Shown: positions 22,857-33,649 of the stretch, piece after piece
How the letters are laid out: every line of letters starts with the position of its first letter
How positions within the stretch are numbered: the stretch's first letter is position 1
Assembly (NCBI GenBank): GCA_038373885.1
Contig: JAWZYV010000169.1
Span: forward strand, 310,001-374,000
Direction: 5' to 3'
Source of the DNA: Cheiracanthium punctorium
Taxonomy: Eukaryota; Arthropoda; Arachnida; Araneae; Cheiracanthiidae
Length of the DNA stretch: 64,000 nucleotides
Notes under the pieces: model-generated
Database searches by the model: none
What the model was told of the DNA's origin: nothing
The model's input: only the letters and a program-made list of their open reading frames with translations
Translations under genes and position numbers: made by a program

Positions 22857-23252
22857 CAGGGTGGTGACATTTAACCCCCCCTATAAAAAGGGTACTGCAG
22901 CTAAAACGGGTGAATTGAGTACAACCAAATACTGAATATAGACTATACGTGAGATGCGTTTAAAGAGATTTAAAAAAAAAAAAGGTTCAAAAATGTCCAG
23001 AAGGTGACGCTTCAATTAAAAACACCAAATTTAACAATGAAAAGTCGAATTCGAAATTTTCAAACGTATTCAACAGTTTTTGAGAATTCATTAATAAATT
23101 TGTGTCATTTTTTGAGCTGATTTTACCATACAAATCCCCACCTATAAATATTTTTTGAACTGAACTTTCTAAAAAACTTCCTTGAGTACATCTCTTGTAA
23201 TTTGCTTAACCATTTTAGCTGCTGAATGCAAAGGTTAAATTATAACCACACT
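22857..23252. mobile_element. MITE with CAGGGTGGT ends
   Basis: Begins after TA with CAGGGTGGTGACATTTAACC. Near 23205-23252 the reverse strand reads GTGTGGTTATAATTTAACC, followed by a shared CAGCTAAAA(C/T)GG block. Both ends therefore carry the same ordered motifs (GTGGT, ATTTAACC, GCAGCTAAAA). The middle has no recognisable coding sequence. A similar string, GGTACTGCAGCTAAAAC, also occurs alone at about 14840. Confidence 0.6.
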
Positions 23253-23856
23253 ATATATGATTACTACTTTCCAAAATTAGTAAAAATCTGTACTGTTGAT
23301 TATATTGTACTAAAAAAAATAGCAGCAATCGTTCATGCGATCCGTTTTCATGTGCATTTATGACGGTAGGTTATTATCTGGTTTAGTCCGGCTTAGCATT
23401 GAATTCAGTCTTTCCGATCTCGCAAAATCTGTATGAGCGATCCTGTGAATCAGATCGCACCGTTGAGGGGTTCACAAGATAAATTTATTTTTAAGGGAAA
23501 GGATTAGGTTTAAAGCTGAAATATATTCTTTGAAAATTCTTGTTATTATATAATTACCGAGTTTTATATTATTACAAAAAAATATCAAAATAATAAAGTC
23601 ACTAAATAATTGCGAGTTTTCTGAGACTAAGTTCGAAGACGATAATAAGATCCTTAAATACGGACTTATAATCAGGCTTGGTCTGGCATTTCCGTGAATT
23701 TTTTTTTTTGGTCTGGTTACAGTCCGGACTTTAAATTGCTATTTATAAACGCACCGTCCTTTACTTTTTGATTTTGTTTATACACTGGTGCAGGCTGTCT
23801 ACATTTCGAACTCGGGCTTAGAAAGCACATTTCTAGAGCGTATGTAGTTCAAATAG

Positions 23857-23929
23857 CCTAGTAGCACAACTAATCCAAATGCAAAAGGTGTCTTTTGAAC
23901 ACCTTTTGAAAGTATTTTGTGCTACTAGG
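23857..23929. repeat. Two-part hairpin
   Basis: The outer arms CCTAGTAGCACAA (23857-23869) and TTGTGCTACTAGG (23917-23929) are perfectly complementary. Inside, CAAAAGGTGT (23882-23891) pairs with ACACCTTTTG (23899-23908) around a 7-nt loop. An unpaired internal loop separates the two stems. It could be a tiny foldback transposon or a structured transcript. Confidence 0.55.
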
Positions 23930-23954
23930 GTTATTGGTTATGGAGGCCCTCTCT

Positions 23955-24953
23955 GTGATGAAGATCACATATCTAATTTAATAATCGACCTGTAATTTGT
24001 GTTTCTTTGATATAATCTATCCAAAATCAAGAATTCTAAAGTACATTTCTGTTCTCATTCTCCTGTCACTTCGGCTTTTAATCTGTATATTCGCTTTTAC
24101 CCATGGAGGACGTATTTTTATTTCGCTGAGACACCACCATAAAAATGCAACTTAAGTGCCTGGGTAGGCACTAATTAATGTAACGAATATATTTGGTTAG
24201 GCTATTTTATTATTAAAACTGAGTTGTGACGACTTGAAAATCCAGGTTAGAATTCTGGTAACGGCACCAATTAATGTGACATTGAAGTTAGATGCAGACT
24301 TAAATTTAATATTGAAAGGCGTTGTGCGATCATACAGGTTCGATACATCTAGTTAAAAAGAAGACGACATTAAAATACTTAAAACTGTTTTATTTAAAAG
24401 AAACTATTGCAACATAAACTTATTACAACGGCTGGTGGTGGCCCAGCGAAATAAAAATACGTCCTATATGCACAGTGAAATTAGGATTGAATGATTTAAA
24501 AATTAAGCCAGCAGAGGATTACACATTGGCGAGAACAACAACTTTGCTCAGATAAATAACGCCAATCCCAGAGCAACCCTAAAACTTTATCTAATTAAAT
24601 TAAAATGGCGGAATCGAGAGCGAATAGTTTTAACGATGTCGCAGGGCAACAAATAGTAACTTACGCCAGCAGGATGCTAAAGAGAGTACGGAAAAAGCCG
24701 TTATTATTGCAAACGGATGTAATGTAATCTATTTTTTGCCCAGAACGACTCCACAAAGTTCGATGAGACAAATAAACAATTAGGAAAAATGCATACGGGA
24801 AAAAAGCGAATATAGAGAATAAAAGCCGAAGTGACAGAAAAATGAGAATAAAAATGCACTTTAGAATTCTTGATCTTGGATAGATTAAATTAAAGAAACA
24901 CAAATTAAAGGCCGATTATTAAAATACTTAAGATAGATATGGGATCTTCATCA
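23955..24953. repeat. 1-kb inverted repeat with unequal arms
   Basis: The left arm (about 23955-24141) is the reverse complement of the right arm (about 24434-24953). Shared landmarks are GTGATGAAGATC, AATCTATCCA, TCAAGAATTCTAAAGT, GTCACTTCGGCTTTTA and GGACGTATTTTTATTTCGC. The right arm holds about 300 extra nt (around 24475-24790), including the ORF at 24605, that the left arm lacks. The spacer (24142-24433) has two direct copies of GGCACYAATTAATGTRAC (about 24171 and 24264). The Tc1-like copy 2 starts only a few bases after the right arm ends. Confidence 0.75.
24605..24727 (+). CDS. Short ORF inside the inverted repeat, possible gag start
   Basis: A 40-codon frame with a good ATG context (AAAATGG), starting MAESRANSFNDVAGQQ, continuing YASRMLKRVRKK and ending TDVM. 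It lies in sequence present only in the right arm, in a GC-richer patch. The layout of a repeated end, an untranslated leader and then a short basic ORF would suit the start of gag in an LTR retrotransposon, but no gag motif is visible, so this is a guess. Confidence 0.3.
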   Translation: MAESRANSFNDVAGQQIVTYASRMLKRVRKKPLLLQTDVM

Positions 24954-24957
24954 CATA

Positions 24958-25574
24958 CACTACTGGTCAAAAATATTGCAAGTTTGAGAAATCTAACAAT
25001 CGTTTAAAGAATAAGCCCAGAATAATTGGACAGAAATTTGCCAAATTTATGTTTTCGAGAATTTGTTTAGTATAATTGGAAAGAATACATCTGAAAATCA
25101 CCAAAAAACAAAATGAGAACTTCTGGAACCAATAATTTAAGTTGGCACCATGAAACACCGAAGAAAGTGCTGTAAAACATTGTGGATTCCATATCTAAAA
25201 GAGTGGCTGTTGTGATCAAAGTCAAGGCTGCTCAGGTACATAATAAATGATCTTTAGTTAAATTGCATTTATTTATTATTCTAGTTTTGCAGAATAACTT
25301 TGAAATTAATTCTTTATTTAATTTTATTCCGGCGAGCCAAAATGGATTATGATTTCCATAATAACCTATATATTTTTTATGCTACTTTTTCAATAAATTA
25401 AATAATTATTTTTGTTCTTTAACTTAAAGCTATCTTGTCTTTGAAGTAATTAATTTACCATGTTGACATTAAAAAATATCAATTATATTGATTTTTAATT
25501 TTGACTGGGGTGAGGGGGCTTAATCTTGAAAAGAGTTAGATTTCTGAAACTTGCAATACTTTTGGCCAGTAGTG
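24958..25574 (+). mobile_element. Non-autonomous Tc1-like element, copy 2
   Basis: TA-flanked ends CACTACTGGTCAAAAATATT and, on the reverse strand, CACTACTGGCCAAAAGTATT. The plus strand around 25060-25250 reads TSGTNNLSWHHETPKKVL, a stop, then VDSISKRVAVVIKVKAAQ, the same Tc1 transposase C-terminal tail as copy 1 and broken at the same VL-stop position. It is 617 bp long. The shared stop shows that both copies derive from an already dead master sequence moved by an enzyme supplied from elsewhere. Confidence 0.85.
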
Positions 25575-25579
25575 TATAT

Positions 25580-28500
25580 ACTCTCGTTAGTCGGTACCTT
25601 TTTACGAGAATATTCCAATATCCAACAATCCTCCACCAAGCGAAAAAGAAGCAGCCTATGGTAGGTCACCTACACTAAAATTAGAGACCGTAGGTGGAGA
25701 CATTGCATAATTGTTATTCCTGGTCTGTATAAGAAGCATGAGTGATAATAAGTGTAATGTAAATATATTGAGCCTAATTCTTACTAAAGTTTTTCTTCAA
25801 TACTCTATTGTAGTCAGTAAATACAACTATTATATTTAAGAAGAAATTCGAAAAGAATTAATAACAGTTTTCAAATTTCTTAAATGATTTTGAAATAAAA
25901 TTAAAAATATCGGTTAGACGTAACATCTTGATATGAAACGGCAGAAAGATCAATTTATGAAATTCCAATACCTTCCAGCCCTTTTTTCACTTTCAGTAAA
26001 TAACCATCCTTTAAGCATGAAAGAGACTTAAAAAAATAATTTACACTTGAATACTTTTTGAGAGGATATTCGATGTTTATTAGATAAGTAAACTAGTATA
26101 AATATAGTTTAAAGAGTTACAAATGAAAGGGTTGTGTTTTCAGTTCATCTATTATTATTTTTAATATGATTTCAAACTCAATAGATGAAATGCAGACTCA
26201 ATACAATACTTTCAAAAGGTATGAACTGAAAAGGGAGATTTTAGTATAGCACTTTTTCCATCTCCCTCTCCTTTATTTATTTATTTATTTATTTATCTAT
26301 TTTTCATGCTAGAAAATTAGAGTTAGTTCTTTTATTATATTCCTCCTTATTTGCAATAACTAACATGAAATACGACTAAAGTTTTATTATTATGTTTATT
26401 GCAGTTTTTTATTGCAGTTATTATTATTCTTTTCACAATGAAAATTAATGTGGAAAGATTTTCAATTTTCTATCTTTTTTTTAAATCTCTTTCAGGATTC
26501 AGGTTTTAGAATAAATTCAATGTGTATTAATTTCAACGGTACGAAATTTTTACTTGTTTCGTCTACATATTACTTCCACAGAAACAATTTAAAATTTTCC
26601 AATTTTCCTTTTTCTCTTTGAAACCAGGTAATATTTCTATTCAAGTAAACATTAAGTGAATCTTTAATTAATCTGCTGACAGATAGACGAGCTTTAATGG
26701 CTATTTTAAGATTTCATAATTATCTTGAATCCATTTCTAATTGTTTTTCAGTAACTTTACATATTCTGAAGTTACATTTTGTAGAAACTAGTAACATGTG
26801 TAAATAGCTATTCCACAATACTCAAGCAAATACCGTACCATTTTCTTTCTAATCTACCCCAAAATAACAAAAGGAATACCTAAATCTTTTTTTTCTCTGG
26901 TGTATATTTAAAACAAAATTCAGAACATTTCACGTTAATTTATACACTGGAGCCTATTTAGACCACACCAGTTAGGTTTCACTAGGACTTATTTCGACTT
27001 ACGAGCTTATTTAGATTAAAGAAAATACAAATAGTCATTCTTTTCTATTAATAACTAGTCTTGCAATTTTATATTAGCGATTTCTTAATGATAAAAACTT
27101 TAATTAGTATGTTTCGAATAAGCTTATGAGCTAAGCGTGAAACTGTAATGCATTCTTTTAAAAATATTTAGCATCGTGTTACTTATTTATCTGGGACAAA
27201 TTTTCAAAATCCCAAACACTAGGCAAGTATTAAAGATTCAAAAGGCTAAAAGTTTAATCATCGAAAGTTTTTAACACTAATTTCACAGCATTTAACACTC
27301 TAATTACATATTTTTCGTAAAGATATGTTTAAAATGCACGTTGCATGTTTAATGCATTTACATATTCTTTCGAATTATATGTTATAAAAGGTGTGTTTAA
27401 TAGTTTTTCATAAATATAGTCTGTTATAAAATTTGACTTTAAAATATTAAGAGAAATTTTAGCAAATATTTGGAAATTTAAAAGCAAAAGTAACGTTTTC
27501 TTTTATTAACTTGATTATTTAAACTAAATTTTATGTCAGAATTTTTTTTCATATTTTATCGATCGACGTCAAAATTTTGAACATGTTTAAGTCAACTTTA
27601 AAAAATATATGTAAAACGAAACAACGAAGTATAAAATAGGTTTAGTTTAATTTTTGCCCTATTAATAAACGATAAGATAATAAGTCTGTAAATTCAGTAC
27701 AAACATCTCCCTGGTAAAATATTCGAACTTCGGAACATTTAAAATTTTTTCAACATAAGCAAAATACATATTCTTGATTGATGAATTATGTATCTGATAT
27801 AAAATAAAGGCTGCCTCCTTCCGATAAAGTAGAGTGTGCGAGTCTCATTACACTTATCTTAAAAACCAGTTGGTAAGTTTTTAAAAGATGATCACCATTT
27901 CTTTTAGAATGCTTTACTTTTGCAAGATACTCTATAAATGACACTAATGTTAGATAGCCATGCATTAAAAAACCTTCTTGATGGATTTTCAAATAAACTT
28001 TATTAACATTATCGATTACGCAAACAGGAAGGATTGTCTTTTTATCCAAGTTTTAGCTTCTACATTATAGTTAAATACATTAAGAAACACTGCTTTTACT
28101 ATGTTTTACGTATTTTAATCCAATGCTTTGATTAAAAGAACTATTATGTTATTATTTGCAATCTTAAGTGTAATTTATCGTATACATAAATGTGATATTG
28201 AAATTTTAAATAATTATATTCCAGTCTATTTTTTATTATTTCACGTAAGTATAAAATTTCATGATTCAATGTACTATATAAAGCACTCTATTTAAAATGG
28301 TTTATCTAGCATTTACAGTTCTTTTACAGGACTAACCAAAAGAATTCAACTTATAACGTTCTACGAGCAGTCATTATTTTAAGCGCATTTTAGAAACAGC
28401 ATTCATTTATCCGAAACAAAACAATAATGGGTTGTGTTTATACAGGGAAAAAAAACTTTTTATCGCGATTAGTCTACATACCAGTATTAGCTATTATAGT

Positions 28501-29860
28501 TCCTCAGGAACTAAATTGAATGTTCGAAAATCTTTTATTTGAAACACGTTCTATTAATATTTAAAAGAAGATCAGAAATTTGACTTCACTCTAATTTGGT
28601 TAGTGACTGGGAGTAGCATTACATAATAAATACTACTGAAAAAAAAAGATATTGCAAATGATTTTTGAACGATTGTATGTTGTCTTTCTTCCACCCTTTA
28701 TTGTGCTAAAATGATTTTATAAAATGCATAGATAACACATTTACTTTAATCAGTATAAATGGATGGATGTTACAAAAAACATATCAGGAAAATTATAAAA
28801 ATATCATACCCACTTTTTCATAATGAAATTATTGAAATTAAACTCATTTGCGTCAGCAAAAAAAATGCATTTTTTTCAGCAAAAAATTTCTTTTAAAAAT
28901 AGTACAGTCTTTTTTTCTTTTTTTAGAAATAAGTCTGTTATTAAAATCCTAATTCATTTCAGGTAAATTTTACTTGGTGCATAAAATCAAAATTTATGGC
29001 CCCACATAGTAAAGCTGTGCTTTATGTAAGGTGAATAAAAGTGTATCCTTTCTCTCTCAAGTCTCCTATCCTGAAGCAGGGACATCCCGTATCAAAAAAT
29101 AAAAATTAAAGGGAAATGTTCGTTTTTTGGAATGCAGTAATTTTTACCTTCTATCGTTAGTTGCAGATATATAGCTACAGAGGAGTTTAAAGTATTACGC
29201 ATTTATGTAGAGGGGAACAGTTTATGCAGTAATGAAGATGAAGATGGGATTCCATATTTAAAGCTATTTCGTATACTTGATAGCTCCGATGAAGGGCGAT
29301 CTTCAAGTTGATCACGAGATTTAAAAAAATGGCGTACACTCAAGTAGAAATATGGCGGAAGTAATTCCATTTCAGGTTTAAGAAAGAATCACTCAGAAAA
29401 TGAGTAATAAATTATATGCATAGAATTCACAGGATGCACTTTTATTCTAGTAACGCGGAAGGTCCCATCCTATTTGAGTCATACTGAACATGGAACACGG
29501 ATGATACTGAACATGGAAGGTAGCCAAAGTGTGAAAGTCACGGGCTAGGACCTCTCTCGGGGCTGTCAATCTAGTGTTCTGGAGTTTTTTGCGATTTTCT
29601 CCAAATGTAACGAAAATATACTTTAAAATCCCTTCAAAAGTCCTCCGTCCAAGGCACCCACAGACAGATGCCCCTACTATAGACTTTCCTTAATACAAAA
29701 CAAGCAAACAAATCTAGTAACATGGCTAATAAATTGTGAAATGAAGATAAACAATCACTTACAACACCAGAGATTATGAATTTTATATACTCTGAAGATG
29801 TGAATTCATTCATTTGTTTTATCTGTGCACTGTATTTCACTAAAAGCAAATGAAATTTAA
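25580..29860. other. Non-coding stretch upstream of the neuropeptide gene
   Basis: No coding exon was seen. It should hold at least one untranslated first exon and the promoter of the gene at 29.9 kb, since that exon opens with a splice acceptor. A TATA-like CTATATAAAG lies at about 28274-28283, and a donor-like CAG|GTAAAT at 28960-28962, but both are weak in such AT-rich DNA. A (TTTA)n array is at 26271-26297. The minus-strand ORF at 27786-28049 is not recognised. Confidence 0.45.
26271..26297. repeat. (TTTA)n microsatellite
   Basis: About six to seven TTTA units in a row. Confidence 0.85.
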
Positions 29861-29863
29861 CTT

Positions 29864-29897
29864 ATGCATCTTTATTTCGTTTCAGATTCGGAAGACA
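29864..29897 (+). promoter_or_regulatory. Splice acceptor and 5' UTR start of the neuropeptide exon
   Basis: A pyrimidine-rich tract (CTTTATTTCGTTTCAG) ends at 29885, giving an exon that begins 12 bases before the ATG at 29898. This implies a non-coding first exon further upstream. It is also why the start is set at 29898 rather than at the in-frame ATG at 29850, which would lie in the intron. Confidence 0.65.
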
Positions 29898-29985
29898 ATG
29901 ACTTTATTGAAGTCATTCTTAGCTGCTGTATTATTAATATTATTATTTGGTGAATATGCTGAAAGCAGTGAATCGTCTTCTTCAA
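29898..29985 (+). CDS. Neuropeptide precursor, exon encoding the signal peptide
   Basis: Encodes residues 1-29 plus the first base of codon 30. The N-terminus, MTLLKSFLAAVLLILLFGEY, is a classical signal peptide: a Lys, a run of about 12 hydrophobic residues, then small residues (AES) suited to signal peptidase around residues 21-23. A Ser-rich stretch follows. The exon ends at a donor CAA|GTAAGA, and the reading frame joins in phase 1 to the acceptor at 32239, forming an Asn codon across the junction. Without splicing the frame would run into KRYDFYTLK and stop at 30053. This exon was assigned by the signal peptide, splice sites and frame match; there is no transcript to confirm it. Confidence 0.88.
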
Positions 29986-32239
29986 GTAAGAGATACGATT
30001 TTTATACTTTAAAATCTTTTTTTAGAAAAGCACAAACGGTTAATTATAATTAGGATGTGTTTTGGAATGAATGGGATTATTGTCCCTTCAATTAAATCGT
30101 ACATTGACGTTTTTTGGGGGAGTTTGGTATTCTTTATTTATTTAAAGATAAAATGAGATTAGGGATAACATTCCATGAGATTTAAAAGTGTGATGAAGCA
30201 AGTGGCGCTTTATCTAACCGAACGCACATTACATGAAGTTTCTATAATACAAAATATTGTTTATTAGGGATGAAAACTATGATAATTTTTAATAAAAATA
30301 TTTTTATACATATAACCATTATAAAAAGTACATATTCAGTGTTTATAAGTTTTGTATATTTTATAAATTTCAGAATTATTTAAAGATTAAATAAAACTTA
30401 CCAGAATTAAGTAGAAGATTTAAAAAGAAATAGGAATTAAATGAATAGTAAATTAAAATATTGCTTAAATCTTTAATTATACGTACTGTGACGCAGCGTA
30501 ACAACTATTTCTAAACACTCGGGAATTTAATTTTTCTTGAAATTTAAAAATCTTGTATGTGTGGAATACTTTTGTGACATTTGAACCTTTATTTTAATTT
30601 AATATTGATTTTGAATGCTCAATCTATGTCTACAGTATATTTCTTGTAATACTGTCAGATTAATAGAAAAATTGATATTTTCTCACTCACTTTAATTTTC
30701 CCTCGTAGAAAATATTCTCAAAAAAAGAAGCGTAATCTGACAGATTGCAAATATCTCTTTTGCAGAATATTTTACATAAAAATGCACTATTCGGAAATGG
30801 AGCGTTTGCATTCTCATTGTAAAATCGAATACTTGCCTGAAGAAATATTGAGAAAGTTAAATCAAGAGATTCTACAAACTTTTATTTTCTGGAACTCCAG
30901 CCATAAATGTCCACCGAATGTTAAATATTCCATAAGTTTCTAGATCAGTTTGTTTTTCCACTTCAAATTCTGTTTGAATGTCGAAAACAACTGACTCTGA
31001 ATTCGAAAGTCACTATTAGAATTTAAGATCGAAAATCGATTTTCCAAGGAACTGTAAAACTTTTGATTTAAGGAGAAGCTGCATTTGAACATGTTTCTCC
31101 CCCTTAAATTTGGGGGGGGGGGGACGTGTTTTTTTATTGAATGAAAATGAAGTGTGCACTTATATTTAATCTGAACTGAATTATGATAGCTTATATTTAA
31201 TAAAATTGTCAGTGTGTATATATATATATATCTATATATATATATATATTCACAAGATATTTACAAAATGTAGTAAATAAGAAAAAAGATTTATTTGTAC
31301 GCTTTGAAAATCAGTAGAGTAAAAACGTGAAATATTTTATTGCATGCCACAATATGATTAATTACTTCATAATTGACTTTTTCTACAATCATTTGCTATA
31401 CAAGAGCCGTAATTTACGTATTCAGTAGTTATATATTTTATATCATTTCTGGTTATCTTACAAATCTTAGTGTATAATAGTTTTACTTTAATATGCATGA
31501 AAATGTACTTATCAGTGAAGATTCAGCACTGCCAAGAACATATAAATGTGTATATATATGTATATAATAAACTAACTACCACACTTTGAAAGAAATGCAT
31601 GATATAAAAAAAAATCTAATTTTTTTATCGTAATGTTTTGTTTTATCCGTATACTATTAACTGCATTATAAACAGATTGCTTATTTAAGGATTTTTTTAA
31701 ATACAAAGCAACTTAACTTTGATGTTGCAATCAATGCTTCAAGAACTTTACTGTAAGATTGTTATAATTTAATACATTTTTTAAAAATTATGCATGAATA
31801 TAATAGTGCAGTTTTATTGAGTTGCATGAAAAGTAAAATTTTTTAATATAGTAAAATGTTTGTGGATTTGATTTATTCTGTGCCTATTAATGAACAAGAA
31901 AAATGAGTTATGTTAATCTCCTTTTACGTAAAAAATACAAAAAATGAGGCATTTAATTCGAAAGTCTACGATTTTAAGATAGAAATATGGATGATTTCTT
32001 ACATATCAAAACGTATCTAAAGCTGAAACGTAAAAAAGAAACACTCTAATATATTAAAATATTTTATAGAATTATTTTACTGAAGTTTGTTGACCTATTT
32101 ATTTATTTATTTAGTTAGTTAGTTACAATTTTATACTGTTTGTTTAGTACACTTTTATACTAATTGTTTATTTGTACACTTTCATGTACTTTTCTGTAAA
32201 CTCAAAAAAATTAATTTTAATTTAATTTTTCTTTTTCAG
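29986..32239 (+). other. Intron of the neuropeptide gene
   Basis: A 2,254-nt intron with donor GTAAGA and acceptor TTTTTCTTTTTCAG. It is very AT-rich and contains a 12-base poly-G run at 31112-31123, a (TA)n array at 31218-31250 and a TTTA/TTAG tract around 32095-32125. No coding sequence was seen inside. Confidence 0.85.
31218..31250. repeat. (TA)n array with one interruption
   Basis: TA dinucleotides interrupted by TCTA, inside the intron. Confidence 0.8.
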
Positions 32240-33420
32240 ATAGCGGTGAGGATACATCTTCCATACCCATGATAGCATCTGGCAAAAGACAACACAATAT
32301 TATGCGATTCGGGAAACGTCCAGCCGGTGGTCATAACTTAATACATTTTGGAAAACGGGAAGGCACAAGACCTCAACACAGCTTTTTGTCCTTCGGAAAA
32401 CGTTTAACCGATCAAGACTCTCTACCGGATCTTATCCAGTATCTACAAAAATCTCGTGACAATTCCTATAAAAGAGGTCACACCATAATGAGATTCGGTA
32501 AGCGAGGACAGGACAGCCACAACTTTATAAGGTTCGGGAGAGACTATGGTGATGATGACTATGATGAGTACGACTCAGAAGACGGAGAAATCAGCGAGGA
32601 TAAGCGCGCCGGCCACAACATGATGTACTTTGGAAAGCGTGGCGGACATTCCATGCTATACTTCGGAAAGAGGGGCGCTGGTCACAACATCCTGTCCTTC
32701 GGTAAAAGGGACGACGACAAGCGGGCACATTCCATGATTCATTTTGGCAAGCGGGAAGACGAGGACGATGACGGCGTGCCGCTGGAAGAGAAGAGAGCGC
32801 ATTCCATGATACACTTCGGGAAAAGAGAAGACGAAGATGACGAATATCCAGAAGAAGCGAAGCGCGCGGCACATTCCATGATCCACTTCGGAAAGAGGGA
32901 ATTCGACGATGAACCCCTGCCCTACTGGTTTCCCAACACGTACGAAAAGAAACAGCACAACTTGCTTCGATTCGGGAAGAAGATGGACGGCATCCGAAAA
33001 GGGTCGCATGCGATGATCCACTTCGGTAAAAGAGATGACGATAAAAGGGCCCATTCGATGATCCACTTCGGCAAGCGATCGGTTGACCAGAGTGGCGAGT
33101 CATCCTCCAACAATCAGTCTTTCAATGGCGTAAATCAACCCCTCACTAGGATGAAAAGAGATGTGGAAGAGCCTGTTGAAAATGGTGAGCCACTTGTCGC
33201 ATTAATCCGTTACGGAAATAACGAAGACGAAGACATATCTCCTGATGAAGACGTTGAAAACGAATTAAAAGCATCCCAACCTAGCATTTACAGTACTAGC
33301 GATATCATGGACCATTTAACTTATCCTGAAGACGAGCAAGCTCTCTTGTCTTTCTATCCAGGTTACCGACCACTTCACAAAAAAGAAGCGTCCAAAAATG
33401 TTTTTCTGAGATTTGGATAA
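32240..33420 (+). CDS. FMRFamide-like neuropeptide precursor (Limulus-type F-amides), main exon
   Basis: Encodes residues 30-422 of a 422-residue secreted prohormone, stop TAA at 33418-33420. From about residue 47 it carries 14 peptide units ending F-G-K-R, F-G-K-K or F-G-R: QHNIMRF, PAGGHNLIHF, EGTRPQHSFLSF, GHTIMRF, GQDSHNFIRF, AGHNMMYF, GGHSMLYF, GAGHNILSF, AHSMIHF (three times), AAHSMIHF, QHNLLRF and GSHAMIHF. A 15th, NVFLRFG, forms the very C-terminus, so Gly can be amidated directly. Basic pairs mark convertase cleavage, Gly gives the amide, and N-terminal Gln in two peptides may cyclise. Acidic spacers (DDDKR, EDEDDD...) separate many units, as in FMRFamide precursors. Limulus GHSLLHF-amide and DEGHKMLYF-amide are the closest known peptides I recall. 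The likely role is neurosecretory or cardio/myoactive signalling through a GPCR. The exon is far richer in GC than its intron, as expected for selected coding DNA. Confidence 0.95.
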
Positions 33421-33640
33421 AAACATTTATTGTTCATCTATGATTAAAATTGTTTATATGTTGTTAAAATTTAAGCAGTTGTGTGAATCTGCAAAATGGT
33501 AAAATTTAAGAAGTCAATCCATGTTTGGTACTTTTAAAGGATATCCTGGAAGTAAAAGAGCTTGAAACATCATATCGTGTTTTGTGTAAATATTTAATTA
33601 TAAAGAATTCACAATATATAAATTCAACAGAAACATTTAC

Positions 33641-33646
33641 AATAAA
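33641..33646 (+). terminator. Candidate polyadenylation signal
   Basis: AATAAA 221 bases after the stop codon, the first canonical hexamer downstream. Other AATAAA strings follow at 33773, 33832 and 33999, so alternative 3' ends are possible. Confidence 0.55.
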
Positions 33647-33649
33647 CTT

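Noticed and set aside
29850..30053. Reading the 67-codon ORF as a complete small secreted protein
   Set aside because: A good donor (CAA|GTAAGA) at 29985 joins in frame to the main exon, and the ATG at 29850 lies before a splice acceptor.
32591..33113. Three overlapping minus-strand ORFs of 63-170 codons opposite the neuropeptide exon
   Set aside because: They are antisense shadows of the repeated GKR-coding units. The plus strand has the signal peptide, splice sites and peptide logic.
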